A DNA stretch of 64,000 nt, taken from NCBI RefSeq assembly GCF_002946835.1, contig NZ_CP026652.1, positions 1,922,001 to 1,986,000 on the forward strand, read 5' to 3'. The notes below the pieces were generated by a model. The model did no database searches and had not been told where the DNA came from. It was given only the letters and a program-made list of their open reading frames with translations. The stretch is from Streptomyces dengpaensis. GTDB lineage: Bacteria; Actinomycetota; Actinomycetes; Streptomycetales; Streptomycetaceae. The position numbers and the translations under genes are program-made. This document shows, piece by piece, positions 7,702 to 15,660 of this stretch (position 1 is the stretch's first letter; each line of letters starts with the position of its first letter).

Positions 7702-9084
7702 CTACGGCATCCCGATCCGGACGAACTCACTGCGCAGGCGCAGCAGGGTCTTGGCCGAGGCGGTGGGTTCCAGGGCGTCGAAGTCGATGTCCGCCAAGCG
7801 GCGCTGGAACGCGTCCCTGTCGAACGGCATTCCGCGTGCCTCGTCGAAGATGCGGACCTCGTGCCGCGGCTCCTCCGTGTAAATGAGCCCACGCTGTTCC
7901 TGGATCAGCCGCCCCTGGCGTTCCCGCTCCTGTTCCCGGCGCTGGCGCTGCCGTTCCTGCTCCTGCTGCTGACGCTGCCGATCGCGTTCCTGCTGGTGCT
8001 GTTGGTTGATCCGCTCGTTCTCCTGTTGGTGTCGTTGCCGCTGCTGCTCCTGCTCCCGTTGCTGATCGGCCTGCTGCTGTTGCTGCTCCTGCTGATGCCG
8101 GTCCTGTTGCGCCTGCCGCTCGCGTGCGTCCATGACCCGCTGGTTCTCCTGGTCCTGCTGCTGGCGCAGTTGGTCGCGCTCACGCTGCTGGCGCTGCTGG
8201 ATGTCCTGGTTCTCCTGGTCCTGGCGTTGCTCGATCTGCTGTTGTTCGCGGTCCTGCCGGTGGTCGACCGTCTCGCGCTCACGCGCCTGCGCGTTGTCGA
8301 TGTCCTGCCGTTCGCGCCGCTGCCGGTCGTCGATCTCGCGCTGCCGCTGCTGTTTCTGATCCTGCTGGTCCTGGCCCTTGTCCCGGTTGAAGAGCCAGTC
8401 GAAGATCCGTTGGGCGATTTGGTCCAGGCCCGCGTTGCCGATTCTGCGCAGGGTGTAGGTCACCGCGGGCCATGCGAGAACGGGTGACTGGACATGGAGC
8501 TGACTGACATGGCCGGGTACGCGCTCCAGCACGGCCCGTTCCAGGTCGGACAAGGCGGGGTGGACGAGCATGACGGTCACGGAGGGCATCGGCTGGTCCA
8601 CGTCCAGGACGTGTTCGACGCAGCGGAAGGCGGCCGGGTCGAGCGTTCCGCCGTTCCAGAGCGTCCTGGCCACCGAAGCGTCGACACCGGGCAGCAGGGC
8701 GACACCCCGCACCAGCGTGGTGCCGTCGTACGTGAGGTCCAGCAGCGACGGCAGGTCCTCGATCCGCGACACCGCTCCGGGCGCCTCCGGGTACAGCGTG
8801 CGGGCGAACTGGGCGGAGAAGGTCTCCAGCAGCGACCGGAGTTGACCGAGGTCGGCGTGGGCCATGTCGGGCACCTGGTCCGCCAGGGGGGAGCCGGGCA
8901 GTCCGACGACGGTGGTGATCGTTCCTTCGACCAGGGCCGAGAGGTCCGACCGGCCGGGCTCGACGTGCACGATGACCGGTTCGAGGAGCCGTGCCGAGCG
9001 GTCCCGCATCGCGCGGGCGAGCGCCACGTCGACATCGTCCGGCCGAGCCGGACTGCGGTCGTGGGGGAATGCGCGATCGTTCAT
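7702..9084 (-). CDS. protein with long Gln/Arg/Glu-rich low-complexity coiled coil
   Basis: Encodes 460 residues in three parts. Residues 1-235 form a mixed alpha/beta region I do not recognise (VIVHVEPGRSDLSALVEG, VTVMLVHPALSDLERAVLE). About residues 236-395 consist almost only of Gln, Arg, Glu, Asp and a few His/Asn (for example QQEQQQQQADQQREQEQQRQ), which should form a long charged helix. About 65 C-terminal residues return to normal composition. The ATG overlaps the stop of the upstream HTTM gene (ATGA). There is no signal peptide, so it should be cytoplasmic. It lies between the two HTTM/DUF5819-like pairs, and its role is unknown. Confidence 0.75.
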   Translation of the reverse strand: MNDRAFPHDRSPARPDDVDVALARAMRDRSARLLEPVIVHVEPGRSDLSALVEGTITTVVGLPGSPLADQVPDMAHADLGQLRSLLETFSAQFARTLYPEAPGAVSRIEDLPSLLDLTYDGTTLVRGVALLPGVDASVARTLWNGGTLDPAAFRCVEHVLDVDQPMPSVTVMLVHPALSDLERAVLERVPGHVSQLHVQSPVLAWPAVTYTLRRIGNAGLDQIAQRIFDWLFNRDKGQDQQDQKQQRQREIDDRQRRERQDIDNAQARERETVDHRQDREQQQIEQRQDQENQDIQQRQQRERDQLRQQQDQENQRVMDARERQAQQDRHQQEQQQQQADQQREQEQQRQRHQQENERINQQHQQERDRQRQQQEQERQRQRREQERERQGRLIQEQRGLIYTEEPRHEVRIFDEARGMPFDRDAFQRRLADIDFDALEPTASAKTLLRLRSEFVRIGMP

Positions 9085-10139
9085 GTCCTCTCCTCAACAG
9101 GCAGGGGCGGGGTCGGCCGTTGGCGGCCGGGGATGCGTGGGGCCGGGCGGAGGGGTCGTACGCGGGTGGGGCTCCGGTGCTTCGGCGTGCCGCGTCGTGT
9201 GACGTCAGCGGAGGACAGCGCGCGATGCCCCAGCCAGAACCAGAGCCCGCACAGCCCAGCCGCCAAAGGCAGGACGAGAAACAGCAGTTGGCCCGCATGC
9301 GCGTATGCCGTGGCACGGAGCTCGGGTATGGCGAGCGCGGCGGGGTAGAGCGCGGGAAACGCCCACAGGAAGGTGTTCAGCCCCATCAGCCGCGCGCAGC
9401 CCACATGGAACAGCAGGCCGCACGCGAGGAATGGCGGAATCAGCACTCCGGGCAGGAACCAGATTGCGCCGAGGGCGAGTTCGCCGAGGATGACCGTCCA
9501 GGCCAGCAGGGAAGCCGCCAAGGAGTGCCGCGCCAAGATCCGGGCGAGCCGGGGATCACCGTAGATCGTCGTGCGCAGGATGCCGACGACGGCGTAACCA
9601 CTGCGCCAGGTGGCGGACTGCGCCTTCGACAGACCCGCCGTGGCGTAGCCGATCGTCAGCTGGAGGGAGAGGAAGGCCAGACACGCGGTCGCCGCGACCC
9701 GGCTGCCGGGTTGGTAGCCGATCGCCGCGGCCACCAGCACGATCACGATCAGCTCGTCGGCCCCGTCGCTGGACCAGCGGTCCCGGGTCATCTCCGCGAC
9801 GTGCAGGACGGCCACGCACAGGGCCACCGGCCACAGCCGGGGCCATACGAAGAGGGCCGCGGACAAGACGCTCTGCGCCCACAGGAGCAGCTGGTAACGC
9901 GGGTGGACGAAGCAGTGGTTCGCCAGCACCGCCGGGAACGAGCGGCGTACATAGCGCGGCACGAGACGCAGGATCTCCCAGTCCAGCCATCCGCCAGGGG
10001 CGAGTTGGCGCCGCGAGGTGAGCAGTTCCGCGCACGAGACCAGGGAGGCCCCGGCCGCGAGCCGGACCACGAGGTCGAGCGTGCCCAGTGCGCCCAGCGC
10101 GTCCAGAGGAGCGGGCGTCGCCACCCATGCGTACGTCAC
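9081..10139 (-). CDS. HTTM-type integral membrane protein (copy 2)
   Basis: Encodes 352 residues from a GTG that overlaps the preceding stop (GTGA). It contains about seven to eight membrane helices. The HTTM marker is IGYATAGLSKAQSATWRSGY, with RDRWSSDGADEL earlier (copy 1 has FLVGMDGADQMQ at the equivalent place). The basic, proline-rich tail (RRGTPKHRSPTRVRPLRP) is absent from copy 1. It is coupled on both sides: DUF5819-like gene upstream, coiled-coil gene downstream. Confidence 0.75.
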   Translation of the reverse strand: MTYAWVATPAPLDALGALGTLDLVVRLAAGASLVSCAELLTSRRQLAPGGWLDWEILRLVPRYVRRSFPAVLANHCFVHPRYQLLLWAQSVLSAALFVWPRLWPVALCVAVLHVAEMTRDRWSSDGADELIVIVLVAAAIGYQPGSRVAATACLAFLSLQLTIGYATAGLSKAQSATWRSGYAVVGILRTTIYGDPRLARILARHSLAASLLAWTVILGELALGAIWFLPGVLIPPFLACGLLFHVGCARLMGLNTFLWAFPALYPAALAIPELRATAYAHAGQLLFLVLPLAAGLCGLWFWLGHRALSSADVTRRGTPKHRSPTRVRPLRPAPRIPGRQRPTPPLPVEERT

Positions 10140-10693
10140 GACTCCTCCTCTGCTGGGTCCAGCCGGTGCACCGCCGAGACGAAGACCTCCCGTCGGACCG
10201 CGTACGTCCCGCGGGTCCGCACCTCCAGGCAGCGGAACTGCGCGGCGACCGCCTCAGGGTGTGGCCGGTTCTCGACCGCGCGCAGGATGAGGATGTACGG
10301 GGTGGAGAGCAGCACGCTCGCGCGGGCGCGCCCCGCCGGGGCGGACGTGCGGTGCGCGGATTCCAGGTACACGGCGAGCAACTGGCCGACGGCGACGAAG
10401 AACGCCTTCTTCTCGCGGCGGTTCGGGTTCCAGAACATGTGCCACCAGCGCCGGGACTCGGTGACCGGGAAAGGGCGCCAAGGGCCCGGCCTCATGCCGG
10501 GCAGGAAGTCGCGGTACTCCAACTCGTAGTCCCGCATGATGGGTTCGGGCGCGAAGAAGTTGTAGCGCGGCAGCAGGGAGAAGAGGTCGGCGGCCCGGAC
10601 GACCTGGAATCCGGCGCGGCGCACCTGGGCGAGCAGGGTGGCGGACAGCCACGTCCCGAAGACGACGAGGACCACCGCGTCGCCCGCGCTCAC
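10136..10693 (-). CDS. DUF5819-like partner of HTTM protein (copy 2)
   Basis: Encodes 185 residues from a GTG overlapping the stop of the repeat-protein gene. One N-terminal helix (AVVLVVFGTWLSATLLAQV) is followed by LLPRYNFFAPEPIMRDYELE, the same marker as in the copy at 7100-7642, and a soluble domain with a Trp-rich stretch (WRPFPVTESRRWWHMFWNP). The order of partner gene then HTTM gene is identical in both copies, so the pair was duplicated as a unit or acquired twice. Confidence 0.7.
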   Translation of the reverse strand: MSAGDAVVLVVFGTWLSATLLAQVRRAGFQVVRAADLFSLLPRYNFFAPEPIMRDYELEYRDFLPGMRPGPWRPFPVTESRRWWHMFWNPNRREKKAFFVAVGQLLAVYLESAHRTSAPAGRARASVLLSTPYILILRAVENRPHPEAVAAQFRCLEVRTRGTYAVRREVFVSAVHRLDPAEEES

Positions 10694-11793
10694 CGGTCCT
10701 CCTCTTCCCGGCGCGCTTCCCTGCGCAGAGCCTCCTGGTTCCGGGCTTCCCGGTTCAGGGCCTCGCGCCGCAGGGCAGCCAGAGTCTCGGCGGACGGCGC
10801 CGGCTCGTCCGTATCGGACAGCGCGGACTCGGTCCGTCCCTCGTCCTCGCTCTCGTCCTCGCCGTCGCCCGCGTTCTCGTCCTCGCCCTCGGACAGACCC
10901 CGGGAGTCGATGCTCGGGCCCTCCCAGCGCAGGCTTCGAGGGTGCGGCCCCGGGCCCCCTGCCCCTTGGCCGTCGCCGTCGCCGTCAACGTCTCCGTTGC
11001 CGTCGGCTCCGTCGTCCCCCTCGACTCCCCGCTCTCCGCGCACACCGAGGTGGCCGCGGACACCGAAGACGCCGAGGACCGCACGTACGCCCTCGACCCC
11101 GAGAACGGCGCGTACGCCCACGACGCCCCGTACGCCTTCCACGCCACGGATTCCGCGAGCGCCCCCCTCCACGCCCTGAATCGCCTCGTCTCCCACCACT
11201 CCGCGCACGCCCCGTATCCCCAGGACTCCGCGCTCCCCACGCACCCCGCCCACGCCGCGCGCCCCGCTCACCCCGTCGATACCGCGGACTCCGCCCACGC
11301 CTAGTACCGCGCGTACGCCTTCGACCCCGCGAACGGCGCGTATGCCCAGGATTCCTCGCACTCCCTCGATGCCGAGTACGGCTCCGGCACCGCGGATCCC
11401 GCGCACACCCCGTACGTCGATACCGTCGACGCCATCGTCCCCCGTCACGCCACTGATCCCGGTGACCCCACCGACGCCGCGCAGGGCTCCCGCACCGCGG
11501 ATCCCGCGCACACCCCGTACGTCGATACCGTCGGCGCCATCGTCCCCCGTCACGCCACTGATCCCGGTAACCCCACCGACGCCGCGTACGGCTCCGGCAC
11601 CCCGGATCCCCCGCACGCCTTCGACATCAATGCCGTCATCCCCGGTGACGCCCCTGATCCCCGCGATTCCGCCGACGCCGCGCACGGCTCCCGCACCCCG
11701 GATCCCGCGCACACCTTCCACGTCGATGCCATCGCCCAGGGCCGCGAAGCCACGGTCGCTGTCGCTGTCGCTGTCCGGTTCCCGATCGGTCAT
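10690..11793 (-). CDS. Arg-Gly-rich (V/I-x-G)n repeat protein
   Basis: Encodes 367 residues. The ATG at 11793 sits 6 bases behind AAGGAG. After an acidic start (MTDREPDSDSDSDRG), residues about 20-240 are triplets of the form V/I-x-Gly, such as GVRGIRGAGAVRGVGG, organised at first in 35-residue units. RG dipeptides recur about four times per unit and proline is absent, so it is not ordinary collagen. The C-terminal third is very acidic (EGEDENAGDGEDESEDEG) and then a charged helix (REALNREARNQEALRREA). There is no signal peptide. RG repeats are the usual targets of type I arginine methyltransferases, and the gene just upstream encodes such an enzyme, so this is its candidate substrate. Confidence 0.8.
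   Translation of the reverse strand: MTDREPDSDSDSDRGFAALGDGIDVEGVRGIRGAGAVRGVGGIAGIRGVTGDDGIDVEGVRGIRGAGAVRGVGGVTGISGVTGDDGADGIDVRGVRGIRGAGALRGVGGVTGISGVTGDDGVDGIDVRGVRGIRGAGAVLGIEGVRGILGIRAVRGVEGVRAVLGVGGVRGIDGVSGARGVGGVRGERGVLGIRGVRGVVGDEAIQGVEGGARGIRGVEGVRGVVGVRAVLGVEGVRAVLGVFGVRGHLGVRGERGVEGDDGADGNGDVDGDGDGQGAGGPGPHPRSLRWEGPSIDSRGLSEGEDENAGDGEDESEDEGRTESALSDTDEPAPSAETLAALRREALNREARNQEALRREARREEEDR
11411..11760. repeat. 105-bp in-frame tandem repeats
   Basis: The block 11411-11515 recurs at 11516-11620 with few changes, then in slightly shorter degenerate copies to about 11760. Each full unit encodes 35 residues of the Arg-Gly repeat protein on the minus strand. The near-identity of the first copies points to recent expansion by unequal recombination. 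Confidence 0.85.
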
Positions 11794-11837
11794 GCGGCGC
11801 TCCTTCGGCATCGCCGTACGGCGTTGTGCGCAGTGCG

Positions 11838-12776
11838 CTACCAGCGGGCGGAGCGGGAGTCGTGGTGCTCTGCCCCGCCCCCTGCGACCGATACGGACCA
11901 ACTGCCCTCGCACCAGCCGGGTCTGAACAGTTCGAGTTCCAGCTGCACGTCGATGGAACAGCCGCGCTCGATGGGTACGGGGCGGGTCAGCGGGAACACG
12001 CAACGCCCCCAGTGCGTACGGGAGTTGGGCGCGTTGTCCACCCGCGTCCCCGGCGCCAAGGTGGCCGAGAACCACGCGGCGCAGCAGTTCATGTATCCCG
12101 TTTGGTTCGCCCGGAAGGATGTCGACGCCTTGAACGGGCCTTCGGCGTCCGCCCGGTCGTGACGCGCCGCGTCGATCGTCCACACGGGCACGCCAGCCGC
12201 CCGCAGATCGTGCGCCCGGACGTGGTGGCTGCCCCGGAAGAACTCCTCAGCCGTGAACTCCGCGACCGCGCCGAGGTCGAGCCCGTACGGCCAGCCGGAG
12301 AAGAAATGCACCTCCCGGTTAAGGGCTTCGTCCCAGGCCGGTGCGAGCATGACCTCGACCGACGCGGGCACCATCGCTCCCCCTGGCTTCAGCCAACGGT
12401 CCCGGGCCAGCAGCACGGGAGCCAGCATGTGCTCGTCGACAGCGGCGCCCCCCATCCATTCGGACACGATCACATCCACGGTCTCCGGCAGATCGGCCGC
12501 CTCGACATCGCATTCGAGGACGTCGATGCGGTCCGCCGCACCGTTGGCCTCGATCAACGTCCGTGCCATGGCCGCGATGCGGGTGCGCTCGACCGCGTAG
12601 ACCCGCCGCGCTCCCGCCTCCACGGCGAAGAGGCTCAGTATCCCTGTCCCCGCCCCCACATCCAGGACCGTGTCTCCCGGACGTACGACGCTGCGCATCG
12701 CCTGCCGAAATGCCTCGCAGCGATCAACGTCGAGCAAAAGGGGCCGATGAGCCAATATCCCCCCATAACCGCCCAT
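11838..12776 (-). CDS. protein arginine methyltransferase-like enzyme (PRMT family)
   Basis: Encodes 312 residues from an ATG behind GAGGGGA. It has the whole PRMT layout. YGGILAHRPLLLD (residues 4-16) matches the N-terminal helix. LDVGAGTGILS (38-48) is the SAM-binding motif I, with acidic E63 after VYAVE. The double-E loop is SEWMGGAAVDEHM, with E106 and E115 at the canonical spacing of nine. The THW loop appears as SRTHWGRCVFPL (252-263). These residues are what separate protein-arginine methyltransferases from other class I methyltransferases. True PRMTs are uncommon in bacteria. The downstream neighbour encodes an RG-repeat protein, the likely substrate. Confidence 0.8.
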   Translation of the reverse strand: MGGYGGILAHRPLLLDVDRCEAFRQAMRSVVRPGDTVLDVGAGTGILSLFAVEAGARRVYAVERTRIAAMARTLIEANGAADRIDVLECDVEAADLPETVDVIVSEWMGGAAVDEHMLAPVLLARDRWLKPGGAMVPASVEVMLAPAWDEALNREVHFFSGWPYGLDLGAVAEFTAEEFFRGSHHVRAHDLRAAGVPVWTIDAARHDRADAEGPFKASTSFRANQTGYMNCCAAWFSATLAPGTRVDNAPNSRTHWGRCVFPLTRPVPIERGCSIDVQLELELFRPGWCEGSWSVSVAGGGAEHHDSRSARW

Positions 12777-12815
12777 CCATCCGTCCCCTCAGGAACGCCG
12801 TATTCCGCATAAAGA

Positions 12816-13084
12816 TCACCATTTGGGCATTATAGGCGGCAGTTGAGCACATGGGGAGAGCAGACCGAGGAACCGGCCCAGGAGGACCGCGGTGTCGTCG
12901 GGCCACCGCCAGACGCCGTCCTCCTGACTGCGCAGAGTCTCCGTATCGCGTCCCCCAGTTTCTCCTCGCACGCTTCCGCGCCCCGCGCACCGTCAGCCAG
13001 GACACCGGCGGCGCGGCGCAGCGCCAGCACGGCACGGGCCGTGTGCACCGCCGACTTGGCAGGCCCGTTCAGATGCTCGCTCCA
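12816..13084 (-). pseudogene. frameshifted gene remnant
   Basis: A coding-like segment runs from WSEHLNGPAKSAVHTARAVL through ACEEKLGDAIR in one frame. It continues in another frame as TLRSQEDGVWRWPDDTAVLL and ends with a TGA at 12816-12818. An in-frame TAG directly precedes the first Trp. So the 5' part is lost and there is at least one frameshift. Family not recognised. Confidence 0.45.
12829..12834 (-). promoter_or_regulatory. candidate -10 box of the methyltransferase operon
   Basis: Read on the minus strand this is TATAAT, a perfect -10 hexamer in DNA otherwise poor in A/T, 52 bases before the methyltransferase ATG. No convincing -35 box is visible at 16-18 bases. It is the only promoter-like site I see for the long operon ending at 6279. 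Confidence 0.45.
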
Positions 13085-13231
13085 CTAGGTCAGCGGGCCC
13101 GACTCGTGGTCCTCCCGGTGCGCGACGCCTCGGGCTCATGGCCGATCTGCGGTGCGGTTCCGGTCGCGTACCCGGGGAGCGGCCGGTTCCGGTCGCGTAC
13201 CCGGGGCCCCCGGTTCCTCCCCCGTATCGAC

Positions 13232-13237
13232 TAGCGT
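13232..13237 (+). promoter_or_regulatory. candidate leaderless -10 box for the homocysteine methyltransferase gene
   Basis: TAGCGT lies exactly six bases before the ATG at 13244, the spacing expected when transcription starts at the A of ATG. No clear Shine-Dalgarno sequence is present, which fits leaderless translation. Confidence 0.4.
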
Positions 13238-13243
13238 CATGGC

Positions 13244-14170
13244 ATGAAGAGCAACGCCTCCCTCACCCTCGCCGAAGCCCTCTCCGCTGGTGCGGTCGTC
13301 CTCGACGGGGGTATGTCCAACCAGCTCGAATCGGCCGGGCACGACCTGAGTGACGAGTTGTGGTCGGCGCGGCTGCTTGCGGAGCGGCCCGAGGCGATTG
13401 TCGAGGCGCATCTCGGCTACTTCGAGGCGGGCGCCGATGTGGCGATCACGGCCAGCTATCAGGCGACCTTCGGGGGCTTCGCCCGGCGCGGGATCTCGCA
13501 CAAGGAGGCGGCCGGGCTGCTCGCGCTCAGCGTCGAGCTGGCGCGCGAGGCCGCTCGGCGCGCGCACGCGAAGGGTGTCGCGCGGCCGCTGTGGGTGGCC
13601 GCGTCGGCCGGACCGTACGGGGCGATGCTCGCGGACGGGTCGGAGTACCGGGGGCGGTACGGGCTGAGCGTCGAGGAGCTGGAGCGGTTCCACCGGCCGC
13701 GCCTGGAGGTGCTGGCCGCCGCCGCGCCCGACGTGCTGGCCCTGGAGACCGTGCCGGACGCCGACGAGGCGCGGGCACTGCTGCGGGCCGTACGCGGCCT
13801 CGGCGTCCCGGCGTGGCTGTCGTACAGCGTCGCCGGCGACCGTACGCGGGCCGGGCAGCCCCTGGAAGAGGCGTTCGCCCTGGCCGCCGGTGCGGAGGAG
13901 ATCATCGCCGTCGGCGTGAACTGCTGCGCCCCGCAGGACGTGGACGGCGCGATCGCGACCGCCGCGCGCGTGACCGGGAAGCCGGTCGTGGTCTACCCGA
14001 ACAGCGGCGAGACGTGGGACGCCCGGGCCCGCACCTGGACCGGCCGCTCCACCTTCACGAACGAGCAGGTCAGGGGCTGGCAGCGGGCGGGAGCCCGACT
14101 CGTCGGCGGGTGCTGCCGGGTGGGGCCCGAGGCGATCGCCGGGATCGCGGAGACGCTGAGGTCCGCGTAG
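13244..14170 (+). CDS. mmuM: homocysteine S-methyltransferase
   Basis: Encodes 308 residues, the usual length for MmuM. It transfers a methyl group from S-methylmethionine (or SAM) to homocysteine, giving methionine in the cytoplasm. The (beta/alpha)8 barrel starts with VVLDGGMSNQLE. The substrate strand is TASYQATFGGFARRGI. Zinc ligands are the Cys of GVNCCAP and the Cys pair of LVGGCCRVGP near the C-terminus. It stands alone. The upstream TAGCGT hexamer suggests a leaderless mRNA. Confidence 0.93.
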   Translation: MKSNASLTLAEALSAGAVVLDGGMSNQLESAGHDLSDELWSARLLAERPEAIVEAHLGYFEAGADVAITASYQATFGGFARRGISHKEAAGLLALSVELAREAARRAHAKGVARPLWVAASAGPYGAMLADGSEYRGRYGLSVEELERFHRPRLEVLAAAAPDVLALETVPDADEARALLRAVRGLGVPAWLSYSVAGDRTRAGQPLEEAFALAAGAEEIIAVGVNCCAPQDVDGAIATAARVTGKPVVVYPNSGETWDARARTWTGRSTFTNEQVRGWQRAGARLVGGCCRVGPEAIAGIAETLRSA

Positions 14171-14218
14171 CCGGTCGTCCACGCCGGGAGCGCCGGCACA
14201 CGATCTCGGCCACCGCCG

Positions 14219-14450
14219 TCACAACCACCCGCCGTCACGACCGATGGCCGCCCGCCGTCACAACCGACGGCCAGCCCCGTCACGACCACCCGCCGTCACA
14301 ACCGACGGCCAGCCCCGTCACGACCACCCGCCGTCACAACCGACGGCCAACCCCGTCACGACCACCCGCCGTCACAACCGACGGCCAGCCCCGTCACGGC
14401 CAACGGCCAGCCCCGTCACGACCACCCGCCGTCACGGCCGACGGCCGGCA
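14219..14450. repeat. 38-bp tandem repeat array (CGTCAC / GACGGCC)
   Basis: Units of 38 bases built from CCCCGTCACGACCACC and CGCCGTCACAACCGACGGCC begin at 14275, 14313 and 14351. Degenerate part-copies lie on both sides. The array fills the gap between convergent genes and runs into the 3' end of the DUF1152 gene, whose last 18 codons or so are made of repeat sequence. Confidence 0.85.
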
Positions 14451-15545
14451 CGCGATGCGCCACAGTGGCGCCGCGTACTGCTCCGGGCGGCTGCTGAGCA
14501 GGAGGGCCCTGAGGTCCTGGCGGTGTCCGCCGTCGAGGCCGAGAGCCTCGGTGATCCTGCGGAAGGTCGTGTGCGTGATGCCGCGGCCGCGGGCTTCCGC
14601 CTCGAACTGGTCGAGTTGGCGGAACGTGCCCTCTGGATCGAGCTGCCGTTCCGGCCGGGAGCTGAGCCAACTGGCCTTGTCGCGCTCGTAGTCGATCTCG
14701 GAGTAGCCGCAGATGTCGCGGCTGTGCTGTTCCGCCTCGGCAAGGTTCTCCGTCTCGAGGAGGGCTCGGGCCAGCTCGTTGCGGTCGAGGGCGTCGTCGA
14801 GGTCCGCTTCGTGGACGGTGGGGCCTTCGTCGGTGAGGGGCACCGGCGGGCCGGCTTCTCTGACTTCGCAACTACCGCGGACACCTCGGGCGGTGGCCGC
14901 CAGCATCGCCGCTGCCTCGGAGGGGTGCCATTCCAGTACCGAGCGGACCGGCTCGACGTGCTCGGCCCTGAAGGTCAGAAGCGTCGGGCCCATGCGGTCG
15001 GCCAGATCCTCGGCCGGGATCTCGCCGTCCAGGCCGGGACCGGCGACCAGGAGGCGTACGGGTGCGTTGGCCTGGCAGCACGCGGCCAGCGTCAGGGCGT
15101 CGGCCAGCGGACTCCGGAGCGTGGGTTCGTCGCCCCTGGCGAGGATGTCGCCGCCGACGTCCAGGAGGTCGATGGACTCGGGGGCCAGGTGCTCGATGAG
15201 CTCTTCGAGTTGGCGCGTGATGCCCTCGGCGCCGTGCAGCGGATCGATGAGCGCGACGGTGTGGGGCAGCTCGCCCGCCAAGCGGGGGAGCGTCGAGCCC
15301 GCCGGGGCAACTGGCTTCGCGTCGGCCGGGACGGTCCAGACGCTGTGCGTGAGGGGGCGCAGGCCCGTGAAGTGGGCGGGTCCCCGTGGTCCTGGCACCG
15401 CATCGACCAGCAGACGGTCCCACGCGTACGTGAGGATCACCGCGGGACGTCCGCCACCTCCGTAGAGGGCTGCGTCGAGCATTGCGGCGGCGACCGCGTC
15501 GCCCCCTCCTCCTGCTGCCACGATCAAGCGCGTCACCCGTGTCAC
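14394..15545 (-). CDS. DUF1152 family protein
   Basis: Encodes 383 residues from a GTG behind AAAGGACG. It opens with RLIVAAGGGGDAVAAAML, a Gly-rich nucleotide-binding-like loop. LIDPLHGAEGITRQLEEL and DLLDVGGDILARGDEPTLRS follow; these acidic and glycine motifs define DUF1152. The biochemical role of the family is not established. The last 18 residues (SAVTAGGRDGAGRWP) come from the adjacent repeat array, so the original stop was probably further upstream. Confidence 0.75.
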   Translation of the reverse strand: MTRVTRLIVAAGGGGDAVAAAMLDAALYGGGGRPAVILTYAWDRLLVDAVPGPRGPAHFTGLRPLTHSVWTVPADAKPVAPAGSTLPRLAGELPHTVALIDPLHGAEGITRQLEELIEHLAPESIDLLDVGGDILARGDEPTLRSPLADALTLAACCQANAPVRLLVAGPGLDGEIPAEDLADRMGPTLLTFRAEHVEPVRSVLEWHPSEAAAMLAATARGVRGSCEVREAGPPVPLTDEGPTVHEADLDDALDRNELARALLETENLAEAEQHSRDICGYSEIDYERDKASWLSSRPERQLDPEGTFRQLDQFEAEARGRGITHTTFRRITEALGLDGGHRQDLRALLLSSRPEQYAAPLWRIACRPSAVTAGGRDGAGRWP

Positions 15546-15660
15546 AGTACGTCCTTTGCGTACAGGTTTCGCCGATAGCCACTGGCCGGCTCTCCTGCCC
15601 GTGGGGTTGGCAGGCCCCGCAGCGGGCGCGGCCCAAGGCTTTGAGAGGTCCGCCAAGTCT

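Noticed and set aside
7699..8487. Plus-strand frame that looks like a Leu-rich multi-helix membrane protein.
   Set aside because: It is the antisense of the Gln/Arg/Glu-rich coiled coil (CTG/CTC codons opposite CAG/GAG), has no ribosome site and lies opposite a coupled gene.
10942..11926. Plus-strand Pro/Thr/Ser-rich repeat proteins (PRTPSTP-type).
   Set aside because: They are antisense readings of the Arg-Gly repeat gene, which has a good ribosome site, a fitting start and operon overlap.
14244..15578. Long plus-strand frame starting in the 38-bp repeats.
   Set aside because: It is antisense to the DUF1152 gene, which has a start, ribosome site and family motifs.
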